From Pseudomonas sp. QS1027 (GTDB lineage Bacteria; Pseudomonadota; Gammaproteobacteria; Pseudomonadales; Pseudomonadaceae), in assembly GCF_002814235.1 (NCBI RefSeq), contig NZ_PHSU01000004.1, positions 186,001 to 250,000 on the forward strand: DNA of 64,000 bases. Direction: 5' to 3'. Made by a program: the position numbers and the translations under genes. Under the pieces are notes generated by a model. It searched no databases and was not told the origin of the DNA. It saw only the letters and a list, made by a program, of their open reading frames with translations. Positions 63,113 to 64,000 of the stretch are shown one piece after another (the first letter of the stretch is position 1; the number at the start of each line of letters is the position of its first letter).

Positions 63113-64000
63113 ATGCTGCTCGATAACATCGCGCTGTTCATGCAAATAGTCGAGAAAGGCAGCCTGGCGGCAGCGGGGCGCGAGGCGGGTCTGTCATCGA
63201 CCACCGTATCGGAGCGGCTCGCGGCGCTGGAAGCCCATTTTGGTGTCAGTCTCTTGAACCGCACCACACGGGCCATGAGCTTGACCGACGAGGGGCGAAT
63301 GCTCGTCGAAGACGCCAGGGAGATCCTCGATGGGGTAGGGGATCTTGAAGCACGTATCCGCTTGGGGGCCCAGACCCTGGCCGGTCTTATCAGGGTCAGT
63401 GCGCCCAGCGATATCGGCAGAACCGTGGTTTCAGACGTCATCAATCACTTTCTTGCCGAACATCCAGGGGTAAGGGTCGAGCTGCTTTTATCTGACGGTT
63501 ATGTCGATATCGTGGGTGAGGGCATCGACATTGCCTTGCGCTTTGGCGTGATGATGGACAGCACGCTAAGGGTGAAAAGCCTGGGGCCCAAAAGACGGAT
63601 ACTCTGTGCCGCACCCCGCTATATCGATGTTCATGGCGCACCGAAAGTACCCGAGGATTTGAAAAACCATAATTGTCTGGTAATGCGTTTCGGCCAGAAT
63701 CTGGACAATCTTTGGCATTTTGGGAAAGGCTCAGCCAAGCAAAATATCACTGTCAGGGGCGACCGGATTGCGAATGACGGCGCACTCGTTCGTCAGTGGT
63801 GTCAGGAGGGGCGAGGGATCATTCTGAAATCGGAGCTGGATGTCGGACCCGATATCCGGGCCGGTCGTCTTATTGAATTGCTGCCGGAATATGCATCGCC
63901 ACCGATCCCCCTCCAGATGCTGTTTCCACCTGCGCGTACCCAGCCAGGACGGGTGCGTTTTTTTGCGGAATGCCTGTTCAATATCTTTGAAAAGGGCGGA
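63113..64000 (+). CDS. LysR-family regulator, 3' end beyond window
   Basis: Open from ATG 63113 to the window end, 296 codons, with no stop. The start MLLDNIALFMQIVEKGSLAA is followed by the LysR helix-turn-helix (GREAGLSSTTVSERLAALEAHFGVSLLNRTTRAMSLTDEG) and a CrgA/DmlR-type effector domain (IRVSAPSDIGRTVVSDVINHFLAEHPGVRVELLLSD...IDIALRFG). It is divergent from the OpuAC-like gene. Near full length for this subgroup; only a few residues are likely missing. Confidence 0.92.
   Translation, partial: MLLDNIALFMQIVEKGSLAAAGREAGLSSTTVSERLAALEAHFGVSLLNRTTRAMSLTDEGRMLVEDAREILDGVGDLEARIRLGAQTLAGLIRVSAPSDIGRTVVSDVINHFLAEHPGVRVELLLSDGYVDIVGEGIDIALRFGVMMDSTLRVKSLGPKRRILCAAPRYIDVHGAPKVPEDLKNHNCLVMRFGQNLDNLWHFGKGSAKQNITVRGDRIANDGALVRQWCQEGRGIILKSELDVGPDIRAGRLIELLPEYASPPIPLQMLFPPARTQPGRVRFFAECLFNIFEKGG

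Overview
The window looks like chromosomal DNA of a fluorescent-group Pseudomonas. It is GC-rich apart from a few patches, and it holds a Pro/Ser/Thr-type NRPS, a DUF6124 remnant, a xylAFGH-xylR locus, a glucarate locus, a complete guanidine-carboxylase operon under a guanidine-I riboswitch, and tandem autotransporters. No rRNA, intact tRNA or CRISPR array was seen.

Layout. 0-0.9 kb: the 3' end of a DUF808-like membrane protein gene and a cupin-type XRE regulator. 0.9-12.6 kb (minus strand): a two-gene biosynthetic operon made of a three-module NRPS (codes read as Thr, Ser and probably Pro, ending in a thioesterase) and a flavin monooxygenase whose start overlaps the NRPS stop. 12.7-14.2 kb: debris (IS110-type remnant, small membrane protein, broken DUF6124 gene). 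14.3-16.6 kb: acyltransferase-3 protein, then an Lrp regulator divergent from a LysE/RhtB exporter. 16.7-18.7 kb: a decayed second copy of the DUF808 and XRE genes seen at the left edge, with an HD-GYP gene between them. 18.7-22 kb: accessory patch with an HNH protein, an AT-richer SDR/TetR pair and an IS630 remnant. 22.1-23.8 kb: cobalamin riboswitch with a NicoT cobalt transporter, then a TfoX-like protein.

23.8-34 kb: a divergent catabolic cluster. The left arm has an FMN alpha-hydroxy-acid oxidase, LysR, amino-acid-type ABC binding protein and permease without an ATPase, and a DszA/NtaA-type flavin monooxygenase. The right arm has an RraA-type aldolase, a class I aminotransferase, a dicarboxylate symporter and an MFS transporter. 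33.9-41.3 kb: a tandem duplication of an AraC regulator (one copy gutted) plus a divergent autotransporter with a shared leader and terminator. 41.4-47.9 kb: the xylose operon and xylR. 47.9-51.6 kb: LysR divergent from a glucarate-type transporter and dehydratase. 52.3-62.0 kb: guanidine riboswitch, ABC importer, carboxyguanidine deiminase subunits, guanidine/urea carboxylase and allophanate hydrolase. 62.3-64 kb: an OpuAC-like binding protein without a signal peptide, divergent from a LysR gene cut by the window end.

The most interesting system is the NRPS/monooxygenase pair. It looks like the Ser-Pro-TE plus flavin monooxygenase logic of bacterial pyrrolizidine pathways, extended by a Thr module. 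The second is the RraA/aminotransferase/hydroxy-acid-oxidase cluster, whose substrate cannot be named from sequence alone.
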